64,000 nucleotides of DNA from Aporrectodea caliginosa. Its lineage: Eukaryota; Annelida; Clitellata; Crassiclitellata; Lumbricidae. The first letter of the stretch is position 1, and each line of letters starts with the position of its first letter. Of this stretch, positions 10,767 through 22,997 are shown one piece after another. The notes beneath the pieces were generated by a model, which made no database searches, was not told the origin of the DNA, and worked only from the letters and a program-made list of their open reading frames with translations. The position numbers were made by a program, and so were the translations under genes. The stretch is from the NCBI GenBank assembly GCA_020284085.1, contig JACEVL010000054.1, positions 267,001 to 331,000 of the forward strand. Direction: 5' to 3'.

Positions 10767-11560
10767 CTTGAGCTACGCAGTCAGTCTGTGTAGACAGCTA
10801 TTGCGCTCATAAGTCCTGATGTTATTGTGTCTTTTATTGTTGCAGCTATGCGTCTTTACCCTTAGCTATCAGAAATGGCATAGAGCTGCAATATTTTTGT
10901 TACTTGTATCCGCTGAAAATGCTTTAATTAGGGATTAGTTACATTTCAGAAATATAAACAGCCCTGATCAAAGTAGTTCATGACGCAGTAGAAAATTATT
11001 TATTACTGCAAATGACTCAGGGTTCGTGCTTCATCGCATTCGTTCTATGTGCAGATCAGCTGTGATCGTTTGTATGCTATACAAAGAGTTTGTCTATTTC
11101 TCAGGCACGGACATTATTTTTTATATCGGCAAGGTGTTCAGTAGGTCTCTTTAGGGTGGAGTGAGCTTAGCTCAGAAAGGAAGCCCCTCTCCAATTAGCC
11201 AACGGCTTTTCTCACAGCGACATGGTTTCTCCGAATCATTCGTACTCTTGCAGTCACCGTTGAATGGTTTCTTTCAAGATGATCCTTTCAACACACGCAG
11301 CGTCTCTCACAGATGATATTGCATTGCGTGCTACATCCGCCATATTTTGCTACACAACAACTGCATGAATAGCCTATAGGCAACAATTGAGCACATGTGA
11401 TATCACGATTTGTGTCTTCTATCTTTAACTTTTTGTAACTCTCTCGCAGTGTATGACCGCTCTGCTCAGTTGTTTGTGTCATTTCATTCTGAACTTAAAA
11501 GCAACCTCTTTAAAATTGCTTATCCACCACAGGGCTGATCTGTTTTGACCCGATTACGGC
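10767..11560. other. Upstream region of gene B, no gene seen
   Basis: The proximal 200-250 bases are related to the region upstream of gene A. No coding region or distinct promoter element can be assigned. A short cysteine-rich open frame at 11288-11482 (minus) has no recognisable domain and is not called. Confidence 0.45.
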
Positions 11561-11573
11561 TTGGCTTTGGCGT

Positions 11574-11621
11574 GCCATCGGTTGATGTCTTGTGCAATAG
11601 ACACCGGCGCAATAGAAAGTT
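11574..11621 (-). repeat. Short dispersed repeat, inverted copy at 60446-60492
   Basis: About 47 bases containing GCCATCGGTTGATG and ACACCGGCGCAATAGAA match the reverse complement of 60446-60492 with a few differences. It is probably part of an unidentified dispersed element; boundaries are unknown. Confidence 0.6.
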
Positions 11622-11919
11622 CCTAATAATTCTGTCGCTGCAATTTTGTTACGTGCTTATGCACTTGGTCTTCAGACATAAGTTGCTCGATTAATTACTT
11701 TGCAATGTGTATTCGTTAATAATGCCGTAAGTATGAGCCAATGAGCCATTATTAAACGTGTAACAAAGCTTGAACAGAATGATTTATAGCACAGGAGAAC
11801 AATCCATTAGTTATCACATCCATTCGACGGTTCCTAATAACAATTTTTCCATATGGAATATAATTTTTGCAATTCTAGCAGATTCATTGCATTTTTTTGT
11901 AAACATCATGGTGGTAGCT

Positions 11920-12344
11920 TCAAATGCTATACCTGATATACCCGAGGCACCAGGGGTCTTGGATACTTAGTTTTTCAACTTACACTACCATTCGATGCAG
12001 GGCTTCAATGTATAACTCTTTGTCTTATGAAGTGTGATCAAAAATAAATAATAATACGTGGCTGATAATGTAAACCGATATATATATGGATATATATGTA
12101 TGGAGCCATTTAAATATAATCATGTGTATGATTGTGTGTATCTTTTATACATAGTTTACAGCAATCTTATATTTGTTTATGAAAAGTACAATGTACGCAA
12201 TTATAAATATCGCTAATTACAGGAGAACCGTTCTGTGCAGAAATTAGTGCTGAATCATTGCATCCATTACATAAGTTATGATATGTGAAACCAAAACGAA
12301 AATCCCTTGGTAGCCGATGTCACAAAAAACTGGTACCCCTAGGG
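11920..12344 (-). mobile_element. Diverged, rearranged copy of TTAA element family 1
   Basis: Read on the minus strand from TTAA at 12348-12345, the sequence starts CCCTAGGGGTACCAG and continues with GGCTACCAAGGGATTTTCG and CACATATCATAACTT, parallel to the left ends of the elements at 24967 and 59190. Near 11935-11985 it matches their inner segment (CCCCTGGTGCCTCGGGTATAT). Most of the middle is missing and the far terminus was not found. Confidence 0.65.
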
Positions 12345-12348
12345 TTAA

Positions 12349-13260
12349 AGCGAAGCTGCTAACAAATAATAACTGAGACAACCTAAAAAACAGACGAACG
12401 CAACAAACATACATATAGCCATACAAACTACAGAACTAGCTTATATAAGTTAGTCGTTTATATATAATTGAAGATTATCAAAACAGACATAGTTGAACGC
12501 AATAGAGTCTTTAAAATATAGAAATAGCTTATAATTATTATATCGACAATAATAATCGGACCAGAAAAGACGACTCAACAACCTAATTTAGATTTTTAAA
12601 GCTAAATATGACTTTCACAAAACATCAAAGAATGTTGATGAACGAATATCAGTTTAAGAAGCTTTATATCCTGCACGATCAGTATAATTTCAGATCGTTT
12701 GTGACCAGCCTGAACTGGCAATATCAGAATGGAGAATGAAGAATTATCACATTATATGCCATATCCAAATAATCGTTATCCAAGTAAAATACGACAGCTG
12801 CATAAAGACACTGCGTTTGATATCGTCACCTCAAAGAAAATGCAGCCAGACATGTATCAAACGATGTGTAAAAACGAAAATCTATGGAAGAAACTCCTAA
12901 AAAATGAACTGAAACAATAATTATCGTTAAAGACGTCGACTACCATCGTTGACATAAGATGTCGTGAGACTTTTGAATAATAATAGTAACCGACTGGATT
13001 CATTCCAGGTCCTCAATACATTCATACATGGAATGAATTATGTAAAGGTCCACAGTTGAAAAGAACTTTCGTCCTTAATGCATTCTGGAAGCTGTGAATA
13101 GGAGGTTGGGAAGCAAATTATATAGAAGTGATCCATTCGTGGAATTTTAGGCCTTATGAGTAAATTCAAAGGTTTTTAACCTCTCAGGTTTTCGTTGTTA
13201 CTTGTTGGATCATAGATTTTAAAGTTCCGATACACTGATTTTAAAGTTTCGCCGACCACG
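12349..13260. other. Intergenic, no gene seen
   Basis: A 63-codon open frame at 12729-12920 (plus) has mixed composition but no recognisable motif or neighbouring exon, so it is not called. Nothing else supportable. Confidence 0.4.
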
Positions 13261-13915
13261 GAAGGATGGCAGGCTGCGTTGGCTCTGATCTAGACATTAG
13301 TCCAACACTAATATCCTGATGTATTCTCCTCAGTTTTATGCAGTCAGCCAAAATTAACTCAATTTTGAGGCCATTGTTCTAATTAGTTCCATAGAGTATG
13401 CACACCACAGTGTTACCTTAATCGGTTCGCCTTTATAATTTCTCGGATGAATTTGAACCTGAAAATTATATTGTTGATCTGTTGCCTTTTACTCTGTTGA
13501 TACAACTACAATCCAGCAGCAAGCGTTATTCCACGTAAAATATAATCTATAACACTTAAGATACCACTCTCGAAGGAATCAGGTAGACCCACAGTCTAAA
13601 ATAATCGAAGTCATAGGGCCTACTGCCGAGACATTGGTGGTCCAAGCCCGAGACTAAACTGACCATTTCGCAACAATTTCTTCGTATTCCAATACTTTTA
13701 ATCAAGCTACCAAATGATTTACCAAATGAAACTGTTGTAATTGCTTCCTTACGAGATGTTGAGAATCGAAAGACCAAGAAGATATCGAGAGCAGAAGAGA
13801 CAGAGATGCGAGTTTTAATGCAGGTCTCAACACCTTCTTGAGACTGATTTGTCTAGAGCGAGAATTATAGTTATTATACGATGTTCCGTGTGAAGAGTGT
13901 TCTTAACAAATGCAG

Positions 13916-14781
13916 TTACAGGACTTCCTTATAAATGTCAAATATCAAAACTTGACCTGGACCAACGCCAAAGGCGTTGTCAGCTAAAAGCAGTCGATTG
14001 TTTGACTGGTCTAAAAAGACCCGACCCGGGTGCTTGAGTCCGGCTGTTCTTGTGAGAAATTCCATCTGAAAGTCTAGATCTGAATTCAGTAACAACACTC
14101 GACGATTGTTCCAATCTGCCACAAAAATATATCCGTCACCATTAACAGCCAAATGCAGAGGACGATTCAAACTCTGAATGTCTGATCCTCTTTCTCCACC
14201 AAACGACTTTAAAACATTTCCTCTCTGATCCACTAGGCACACTCTGTTTAGGAAATCGGTAGCACTACCGCAAGAGATCAGAAAACGACCACTTGCCAAT
14301 TTTAAAGAGTGTTGCGGATGATACAGGCTGTTGGTGGGTATTTTTATTTCGTTAATTAATTTTCCGTCTACTGAATACTCGTACAAATTATTATTTCCGT
14401 AAGGAGTTACGATAACTGTCGATTCCTGCGTGATGGAAATCCGCCCTCCATTAAACGTTAGTGGCCAAATGATTAACATTTTTCCAGTGGGATTGACCTT
14501 CAGAATCATCGATGGATTGTGTTCATCGCCCCAGTTCATGATTAAAAGACACTTTTTGCTGGCGCAAGATACGATGTCTTGTGGATCTGTTAAAGCTTGA
14601 AGAACTTTCCACTGTCGTTTAAATTTGTAGGATAGCGAGTCGTAAACCTCGATCTGTGAGGTTTTTCCTATAACTACGAATAACTCGCCGTCCATGACAG
14701 TCAGTCCCCATATTGGTTTTCCTTGTTGCTTAGTTTTCAGTGCCTGGACTAGAACCGCCTTTGGGCGAAACGTCCTGTTTC
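13916..14781 (-). CDS. TRIM-NHL gene C, last exon: NHL beta-propeller and stop
   Basis: Exon opens after a GATGTTCAG acceptor (AG at 14783-14782) in phase 1 and ends with TAA at 13916, about 288 codons. Propeller-type repeats include GNVLKSFGGERGSDIQSL, L-A-V-N-G-D-G-Y-I-F-V-A-D-W-N-N-R-R-V-L-L-L, and LTDPQDIVSC. It belongs to the same family as the propellers of B, D and E. Its phase fits directly onto the gene C first exon (donor at 17270), because no coiled-coil exon was found between them. The downstream flank is duplicated at 5272-5957. Confidence 0.82.
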
Positions 14782-14799
14782 CTGAACATCAAAGTAATA

Positions 14800-15250
14800 A
14801 TAATAATATTATTATTAACAAAGACAAATGCCTACTTACGGCGTGCTATCAACATTTTTAAATCTGCAGATTGTAATTAAATAATAATAACAACAATGAG
14901 AGTAATGATAACGATACTAATAAAATTGAATATATAATAATAGTTATAAACACATAAATAAATAAATAATACTGATATTAATACAGTCACATAATTACCA
15001 GTATGGAAACATCAACTAAAGCAAAGCATGGAGTTGTTGCAGAAGGCTACTATAATTCTCCTTAGCTGTAGCTGCTGAACTTCAGTCTTCGGTTTAGCCT
15101 ACATTCGATTCTTAACGCATTTAGAAACCTCACCTGTTCTGATTCAGATTGAAAACCTTTGAATAAACTAGTTCTATTGACTTAGTGGCAAAATTATGAT
15201 TAATTTTATTGGTACTGTTGCAAAATGTCTATAAGTAAAATCTTCGTTTT
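14800..15250. other. Intron of gene C, AT-rich
   Basis: Contains degenerate AAT/ATA runs near 14805-14980. No coding content seen and no coiled-coil exon comparable to those of genes B and D. Confidence 0.5.
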
Positions 15251-15269
15251 TTGGCATTCATAAAAATAT

Positions 15270-15435
15270 CTTGTGTCTTTGGCTGGTAAGCAACCAAAGG
15301 CCGGTTATTATCTGCTTTCACTTCGATTATGCCAACTCGGTTTTATCAGATATACCAATCAATCAATCAATCAATCAAAGAAACTTGATATAGCGCCCCT
15401 TCAAGATATCTACTCAGAGGCGCTAACGGCCCAAC
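15270..15435 (-). mobile_element. LINE 3' tail (L2/CR1-like), minus strand
   Basis: Contains, in reverse orientation, the stem-loop seen at the end of the LINE at 31511-31550: TAGCGCCCCTTCAAG followed by CTCAGAGGCGCT. Next to it is a terminal (ATCA)n run, that is TTGATTGATTGA on the minus strand at about 15355-15378. Only the tail of the element survives. Confidence 0.65.
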
Positions 15436-16025
15436 CACGGCTGAAAAGAGTTGTTTTCAGAGAGGTGTAAAATGCAGGTGAAGAGTTAATCCAAAACAGC
15501 CGTGTCGAGCCTGTGTGTCAAGTGTGTTGACACACTTAAGTCATCAGGCTTCAGAGTATTCGCAATTTTCTGGCTGGCGTGGTACCCTATACTTGCATCT
15601 ACTCTTAAAAACTCCTTAACTCTGCTCAAGTAGCTCCATTCGTTTCCTGTAAAATCCATAAAAGGATTCAAACTGTTTGCCTAACATTCTTGCAACAAGC
15701 ACCCTACCTACCTCTAACCACCAATTGTGTCTCCTTGTATCCCTTCCTGTAATTATCTGCGATCTCCGAATATGGGTCTCCTCGTTGAGCTGCGATGCAC
15801 ACTGTCATGGGTTCTCGTGCATTCCATGTTGCTACTTGCTTCCCCAAGAAATGGAACAAACTAACAATGTCTCTCCTATGCTCGAACTATTTGTTTTCCT
15901 AAAAGATACGCCTCAAAACTCATTTTATCTCACTGGCATCATGCAAGGATATAATAACTGCTCTTCACTGGGCGACTGAATATCCAAGCCTACCATTTCT
16001 GCGTGACTTTTTGCCCGTTAAGCAT
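15436..16025. other. Gene C intron, no gene seen
   Basis: Open frames at 15486-15671 and 15677-15979 have no recognisable domains. The region may include further LINE debris, but nothing specific can be supported. Confidence 0.35.
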
Positions 16026-16029
16026 ATTC

Positions 16030-16259
<230 letters not shown>

Positions 16260-16292
16260 TCCTGCTCAGGCAATAATAATAATAATAATAAT

Positions 16293-17260
16293 ACCAAATA
16301 GGCTTACACAGAATACTTGTTTAAGACCAAACATTGAGAACTTTGATGGCCGCAATATCCTGCTCAGACACTCATCTTTCTTCTCCTTCATCTATGTCGA
16401 GATCATCATTGTCGATATCTATTTAAAGTTTAACAAAATACTAAACAATGAAGAAAAGTTTAAAGATTGGTTTTAATTCTTATTCACTCGCAATCGCAAT
16501 TGCAATTGCAATCTTTTGATTCCTTCAGCGACCAAAAAGGTAAGTCCTGTGAATCACCTTAATCACAGACGCTTTGTAAGAAACAAAAACGGTGAAAAAG
16601 TTTTCAGGTACGATTCCAAGTTAATAGCCTTCGGGAGGCACGCAGACAGCATTGGTATGAGGTCATTGAGGTATCTTAATTAGTTAACTTCTTCTGTTAC
16701 TCCTTCAATTGAAAGAGTCCAAAACACTGGTTGGTTGTAGTTACTGTTTAGCAACGCTGCGTCATAAAAAATATTATATGATTAGTGTTGTCCTCCTTCT
16801 CTTTACAGGTTTGCGACTGTAGTGGAGTTAGTGCTGAAGGGTTATCCAAACTCCAATTTAAGTGCTTTCTTGCAAGATTTTGGTTCTCTTGAGCACACGC
16901 TGGAGGGCTTTTTCGCGCATTTGGACCCGCGAATCCAATCGCCAACTTTACTTTCAGTTTACGTGATAATTCATCAGCAGACTTAATTTGATCTCTGTTG
17001 CCGATGCTTAGAAGAAACTGACTTCATGTAGTAATTGTAATAATTTTTGAAAATTGAAACTATAATTACAAATTGTCATAGTTCCACTTTAAAGAAACTC
17101 GTCGGTGGTGCTGTTAATTTAAATAGGTATCATGCATTGTGTAAAGTGTTTATCTTTTAAAGTGTCTACAGAATTTAGGATTTGGCGCTTCTGTCACCAA
17201 AAGCAGTACCATTCTCGTATTGGTCAAAAAGTTTGGGCCTCTATTGGACTAGAATGTATG
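16293..17260. other. Gene C intron, no gene seen
   Basis: No coding exon supported. A CAATCGCAATTGCAATTGCAATC-like repeat (16490-16513) and a CCTGCTCAG word repeated from the microsatellite edge are visible. The middle coil exon expected from genes B, D and F is absent. Confidence 0.45.
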
Positions 17261-17269
17261 TTGTCTAAC

Positions 17270-18392
17270 CTTCAAATTTTCCAATAAGATTTGTGCCAAA
17301 TTCGTCATAGATGGTTGCTGTGAACGATATATGACCAGGAGTCAGCAGTCTTTGATCTGTAGTGTCATTCTCTTTATGCAACTCAGCTGCTCTTGCTTTT
17401 AAATCATTCACAGTTAGGCAGAGTTCCAAGTCTGTTCCCTGTAAGATGACCGAAGAGAAATAGTGCATGCAGCTCTCCAGACTTACCAGATGTCTCTCTA
17501 TGGCTTCCTGTCTGATTGCAATTTCCTTCAGTCTGCCCCTTTCCCTTGTTTGCAGTTCCTCAAGAAGTAGATTGGCGTGTTTATTTATAAGTTCTATCCA
17601 GTAATCTCTCCTTCTGATCACCTGTTTCTGAAGTTGTCGAGTGTGTTTTGTTATTTTAGCCTTTTCAAACTCTAGCGTATCTTTCATTGTTTCCGTTTTC
17701 AAAGTGCAATCGTCAAGATCATTGATGCTGCTCTGAAGCTGTTTCAGAAAGTCTGTGGCAGCATCACTTACCCGTAACCAGTCGTGGCCTTGATGGCTCT
17801 GAATAAAGCACATTCAACACAGAACCTCGTTACACGAGTAGCAATATAACTTCAGTTCTTCTTCATGATGTTTCTCACACATCACCTTGGATTCGGTTAA
17901 TTCCGCCGACTCAAAAGTATTCGACTGTCGTGTCCCTTTAAGTAAAGTATGTCCCTTTGTCAGTTTGCTTTTTCTGTGATGTGCGCAACATTTCTCGCAC
18001 AGGTTCAGATGACACTGAAGGCACTGCATATCGGCTATTTTTGCTCTGCCTGTGTCACGCCGCTTCTCCTGACACGTGTCACACAATATTGGATCTGTGG
18101 TCGTTTTCGAAATCTTTGACATTTCTACCAGACGTCGCACGAAGAAGTTCTCCTGCAATCCCTCAAAGCCGCTCGTTGGGATTGTGAATTCCTTTCTGCA
18201 CACTGGACAAGACATCTTAGATCCAGCTCTCTTGTTCGTTTTCTTTCCTACCTGACTTATGCACTTTAAGCAGAATGTGTGAATGCATGGCAGCATTCGT
18301 GGATTCTTCAAGGTTTCATGACATCTGTTACAGTCCGTTATTTCCATGGGTTGGTCGTTAACCACTGGAATGGTAGCATGTGATGTATCCAT
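17270..18392 (-). pseudogene. TRIM-NHL gene C, exon 1, with an in-frame stop in B-box 2
   Basis: ATG at 18392 opens RING (CNRCHETL, MLPCIHTFCLKC, CPVC), B-box 1 (CDTCQEK, CLQCHLNLCEKCC) and the start of B-box 2 (CEKHHEEELKLYCYSCNEVLC). Codon 193 is TGA (17816-17814). The same frame then continues for 181 codons as CFIQSHQGHDW and a coiled coil ending LIGKFEG at the phase-1 donor G|GTTAGA (17270). In paralogues the stop position is alanine (CALCF, CANCF, CAFCF). Both halves are otherwise intact and no frameshift is seen, so this is a recent nonsense change, a polymorphism or a sequence error. If translation stops there, the product is a RING-B-box fragment of 192 residues without coil or propeller. 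Confidence 0.85.
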
Positions 18393-19790
18393 TCTTTACG
18401 GATAACAAGGAAGCTTTCGGATCACTATTTCGATTTCGATTTCCTTTTATATATTACTGCTCTTTAAAGGTAGACGTTGAGTTTCTCTGTTCGACAGTAA
18501 TACGTTATTTTATACGAGGCACGCTTATAAAAAATTTACTCTCCAAAAGTTCCACATTAGAAGAGTCGTGAACAAATTTTCCAGTTTAAAATAGATCATG
18601 GCAACAGCTAAGAATGCAGAATTGGGATATCATAGACAGAGCCAGGGAACACTTTCGGACGATCCAGGGCGGCTGTGTATACGACCTCAGTAAATGGGGT
18701 CAATCCACTGATCCTTTATGTAGCTGTATGAAATATCATAGGCCCTAAATGATCACGGTTTTCTATAGCGACTGGATGGACTCGACCCTGCTAATTTTTC
18801 AATAAATTGATCGCTGTGGGGCTTTGTGACTATGGCGGACATCGTCGATGTTTGTCTGAAAACTCCTTTTAATGGCAACCTACTGGATCTGCATCTCGCT
18901 GATGATAACGTTTGCAACTGACTGGGCACGAAACGTACACGCTAGGAGAACAAGTACCGTATAGCATATTCGCCTACGCGGTGACCTACATGTAAGATAA
19001 ACAACAAGGCAGTATTATCCCTAGAGCAGCACATCTTTCGTCACTAGTGAAAAGAAATTTATGTAGGTACGGTAATTATACATGTTTGCAGATGTTGTCA
19101 ATTTGTCAACAACCTGCTGCCTGAAGCATTTTGGACTATTTTATTAAGGCAGTGGATGTTCATGGCCAATACACGAGGTCTTCTGATGGCTTATGTGCTT
19201 TATATGCAGTGCTATGCACGTACTAATAATCGTGGATTTTCTGTTTGCTGTAAAGGCCAAAATAATTATGTGGAGTGCAGTACCGATGAGTATTCAAAAT
19301 ACAGCCACATGCATTGGATTTCAGAAGTTGTTGAGTAGTTAGTTGAATGACTACTGAAAAATTAACAATATTTTATTATAAAAGTGTTTCATTGAGTTGC
19401 TTGTAATTAATCTTTTTTGGAATTCAAAGATTACTAGTTTGTAAGTTATATTAATAAAGATGATTAACCTATCTTTTCTTTTCAACTGACTAATCATCCA
19501 TCATTGAATCTAGTTAAATAGGGCAACCCTAAATAAGCGGGGCTCGTGCTCCTTTTGGGTCCCTCTTGTTCTCTAGGCAGTGCACCGAAATATTTTACGT
19601 CACATCATAGTAATTGCTATAATCCTAGTGTTTCTTTGAGAATAAAAGTTGTCAGTTGTCAGTTTTCACATGTATATAGATTTTTATTATGGCTTTTTGA
19701 TAAAATTTCAGTGATAACATAAAAGGTATATTTCTTACAGAAGACAAAGTCTTATAATTATTATATTCGAGATAACAAATTGGTCGTTAT
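18393..19790. other. Intergenic upstream of gene C, no gene seen
   Basis: No supported coding region, repeat or RNA gene. The short open frames at 18380-18571 and 19156-19338 show no family features. Confidence 0.4.
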
Positions 19791-19797
19791 TGGTTAA

Positions 19798-20807
19798 CCC
19801 TCAATGGTTCCTTGGGGTGCAATCTACACCCCCTGGCCGTTTCTATGGCTACTCACGTGTTATTATTAAAATTTCTGCAGTTATCTTCTAGGACATTGTA
19901 AGTGTACAATTTTGTCCTATTGTCATGCATAAAACGATAAAAAAAAGAGTTGACGTCAATTTTTGCCAGCACAGGTTCATCGGGGGTGCAATTTGCACCC
20001 AGAAATTATGACGTTGATATGATTAACAAATTGCACCCCAAAATTATGACGTTGATATGATTAACAAATTCAGGTAATTGGTGCTAATTACTGCAATAAT
20101 TTGTTATGTTATTATATTTTAGAACACTTCCTGATATTAGTTTCACCTTTTTAGAAGTCAGCCATTATGTTTTGCTTACATTTCAAGTAGTAGAAAATAA
20201 ATAACACCATGGCTAGGTATTCTACAGCTGAAGCTCTTCGACTGATTATGGAAGAGCTTACAGAAGGTGATGAAGACAGTGTAGCTGAAGGTGATGCCGA
20301 TGATAGTGAAAATGGAGAAATGAAGTTGGTACTGCCTCTGATAACGAAGATCATGTGTCCGAGGAATTCGACGAATCAGAAGATGTCAGTGCGTCTGACG
20401 AAGAGCTGGTAAATGAACCATCTACTACACGGGCTACAAGAGGAAGAGGTCTTGTAAGAGCTGGTACTGCAAGAGGAATTACAAGAGAATTCGAAGCAGG
20501 ATCTGAGATACCAGCTAAAGTGAAGAGTTTGACAGGAAGACGCGCAAATCCTGCTATAAGTGCTGTAGGCATGCTTGTCCGGCACACTCTCAATATATCA
20601 AATGTACTGTGTGACAAATGTATGTAACTGAACGATTTAGATATGAAATTTGGAGAAATCATTGAACAGTATGTTTATATCAAATACATTGTATTCGATT
20701 ACCGGTAGACAGAGCGTATCCTTGATTTATATTATAAAACAAATAGGGGGTGCATTTTGAACCCCAAGGACCTGGAACGAAACTTCCTGACAAGGGCTTA
20801 TTGAGGG
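19798..20807 (+). mobile_element. piggyBac-like element, internally deleted
   Basis: Bounded by TTAA at 19794-19797 and 20808-20811. The termini are CCCTCAATGG on the left and the reverse complement CCCTCAATAA on the right (8-bp perfect inverted repeat). TTAA target duplication with CCY ends is diagnostic of the piggyBac superfamily. Subterminal GGGGTGCA/TGCACCCC words and a tandem repeat of GACGTTGATATGATTAACAA (about 20010-20065) lie inside. The contained reading frame is annotated separately. Confidence 0.82.
20209..20627 (+). pseudogene. piggyBac-like transposase remnant (acidic N-terminus)
   Basis: ATG at 20209 opens a serine/acid-rich segment (EELTEGDEDSVAEGDADD). A frame change near 20315-20355 leads into a second acidic segment (EEFDESEDVSASDEELVNE), then a basic RGRGLVR stretch and a stop at 20627 after LCDKCM. 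Acidic N-termini of this kind are typical of piggyBac transposases. The catalytic DDD domain is absent, so the element can move only if supplied with transposase in trans. Host-gene origin is unlikely because the frame lies wholly between the TTAA termini. Confidence 0.6.
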
Positions 20808-20829
20808 TTAATTCGATCTTTGAGGGGTG

Positions 20830-21000
20830 GGGCGCTAGATTTACGCTTGGCACAGAGGGCAGTTATAGCTTGTTATGGTCCTGCTTACAACTACATCAAT
20901 CTGATCAGGTTGGAAAGTTTTACTCCATACCATCTGAATGAGAAATCTGGTAGGGGCGCTATAACAAGTGTTCAAATACAATACAATACAATACAATCGT
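20830..21000 (+). mobile_element. Probable LINE 3' tail
   Basis: Contains GGGGCGCTATAACAAG followed by a short tandem ACAATACAATACAAT tail, resembling the 3' termini of the LINE fragments at 31511-31590 and 52990-53085. Only the tail is recognisable. Confidence 0.45.
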
Positions 21001-21081
21001 TTTGTTTTCACTATATACATGTAGTTCTATCGAAATAATTGCAAAGGCTTCTTTTATAAGGCTAGATATGAATGTGATCAA

Positions 21082-21316
<235 letters not shown>

Positions 21317-21399
21317 CTATTGTAATTTAAATTGTTAGCGTCAATCTATCTAGCAACAGATTATAAGCAATTGCGTTAGGTGATTGTGCGTGAAGGACT

Positions 21400-21590
21400 T
21401 TCTTAAGATCCCCTCCACACGGGATCCTCGAAACAGCTCAATCCGCTTAAAACCAATCAGCTACCGTGTATTGCATAGAGTTAAAAAGTACACACAGGTA
21501 TGTAGGCCCTATGTAGCCTAGCGGCTCTAGCCTACTACACGACTTTATAGTTCGGACTGTAAGAGCCCGAAACTCTAAAAGCCGACTGAC
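21400..21590. other. Short intergenic stretch
   Basis: No gene seen; contains a GTAGGCC word and direct approach to the truncated Tc1 element. Confidence 0.3.
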
Positions 21591-21633
21591 ACTAGAGATA
21601 GATTACGCCTCAGGTGTAGGTCCATATAAAATT

Positions 21634-22122
21634 ATGTCAAGAGCGTTCATGGTAACAAGATATCCGCTCATAAACGTAGTCTACAGGAGAGATGTTGTTG
21701 GTCGACTGCAAGTGCTCGAAGGAACAGTAAATGCGGACAAGTACATAAAGGACGTCCTTCAGCCAAAGCTCCTACCCTCAGCCAAGGATATTTTTGGGGA
21801 TGGAAAACCATTCATTTTCCAACAGGATGGTGCCCCATGCCACACAGCCAAGAAATGCCAGAACTGGTTTAAAGAAAAGAAGGTGAAGGTATTGGCTTGG
21901 CCTGGATACAGCCCAAATCTCAACCCCATTGAAAACCTCTGGGCCAGATTGAAAAGGGCGGTGGCTCTCAAGAGACCATCAAACAAACGGGAACTGATTG
22001 CGGTAGTAATTCACTCATGGTTTCCTATCATATCACCTACAGACCTTCAGAAACTTGTAGACAGCATGTCAAGAAGGTGTCAAGCTGTAATTCAGGCAAC
22101 AGGATATCCAACACGTTACTAA
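21634..22122 (+). pseudogene. Tc1/mariner transposase, C-terminal half
   Basis: Frame of 162 codons from ATG 21634 to a stop at 22122. It contains GRLQVLEGTVNADKY, FQQDGAPCHTA with the second catalytic aspartate, and WPGYSPNLNPIENLWARLK with the third acidic residue of the DDE triad. This is the classic Tc1 catalytic C-terminus. The N-terminal paired-type DNA-binding domain and the first catalytic aspartate are missing (a full Tc1 transposase is about 340 residues). The 3' end continues to about 22345 with TCTCTAGTGTA. A related word ACACTAGAGA at about 21591 may be the other terminal repeat, which would imply a large internal deletion. Confidence 0.88.
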
Positions 22123-22349
22123 GAGATTACATGTACCGTACACTCAACCGTCAGTATTACCTATAAATGATATCAACAATGGTCAAATAAATGAAATATT
22201 TGTCAAATAAATGAACTAAATATTTGTAAAATAAATCAACTCAATAAAAACATAAATTGAGCATGTGTCTGCCTTCATAACTATGACTTTCTATAGCAAA
22301 ATATGCAAATTGGTAGGTGTTTCCACAATTTTGCTCTCTAGTGTAAGTG

Positions 22350-22990
22350 ACCTATAATAGGCCTAATTTCGAATAATCAACTTTTGGACATGTCCAAATA
22401 TACCACAACAGCTCGAGCTACACTATACCTGCTGATTAAGCATGAAGTTCTTTCACTCTCTGTTCTTTCCCCTTCTCACAAATCTGCGTTTGAAGTTTCT
22501 CATATAGTTAAAGGTAGGCAATCGCAGCATTTTATCTCGGTAGCATTAAATAAAGAAAAATAGCCGAGGTAAGGTGCTACCATCTGCAGTTAATTGCATA
22601 TTGTGTGCACTGGGTCCCATGCATATACGGACGACAGTCCACATGCCTAGCATTAGACACGGAAGCCCATGGAGGCGGTTTCACCAGGTCGTTGGTTTTA
22701 CCACCAGGTGTGGTTGGTTGAATACTGACTATCAGAGTATCTTCCAGTTATCTCGTTCTGTACCAGTGAAAGGTACATGATGTTGATGAAGCCATAATAA
22801 CATCGCTTTGGCTGAAAAGAAGCCTTAAGCGTCTGCCCTGTAAAAATCGTGACTTTCAAGGTTCATTTAGAGCCTCTGCGTTTACAAAACATAGGCTAAA
22901 GACTCCAATGAATGTACAAGAAATTGCACAAACTAAGCCAAATATATAGAAACTAAGCATTGCTGCTTTCAATGCGCACTATAGGGCCTA
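22350..22990. other. Intergenic, no gene seen
   Basis: Open frame 22574-22780 has no recognisable domain. Nothing else supportable. Confidence 0.35.
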
Positions 22991-22997
22991 GTGGGGG

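Noticed and set aside
11288..11482. Cysteine-rich 64-codon minus-strand frame as a secreted peptide
   Set aside because: No hydrophobic signal segment and no conserved cysteine spacing I recognise; lies in the upstream region of gene B.
12729..12920. 63-codon plus-strand frame as a small gene
   Set aside because: No recognisable motif, no splice context and within the length expected by chance in AT-rich DNA.
17814..17816. Selenocysteine or programmed readthrough at the TGA of gene C
   Set aside because: TRIM proteins are not selenoproteins, paralogues have alanine at this place, no SECIS-like element was apparent, and the base after TGA is A, not the C of the known leaky TGA-CTA context.
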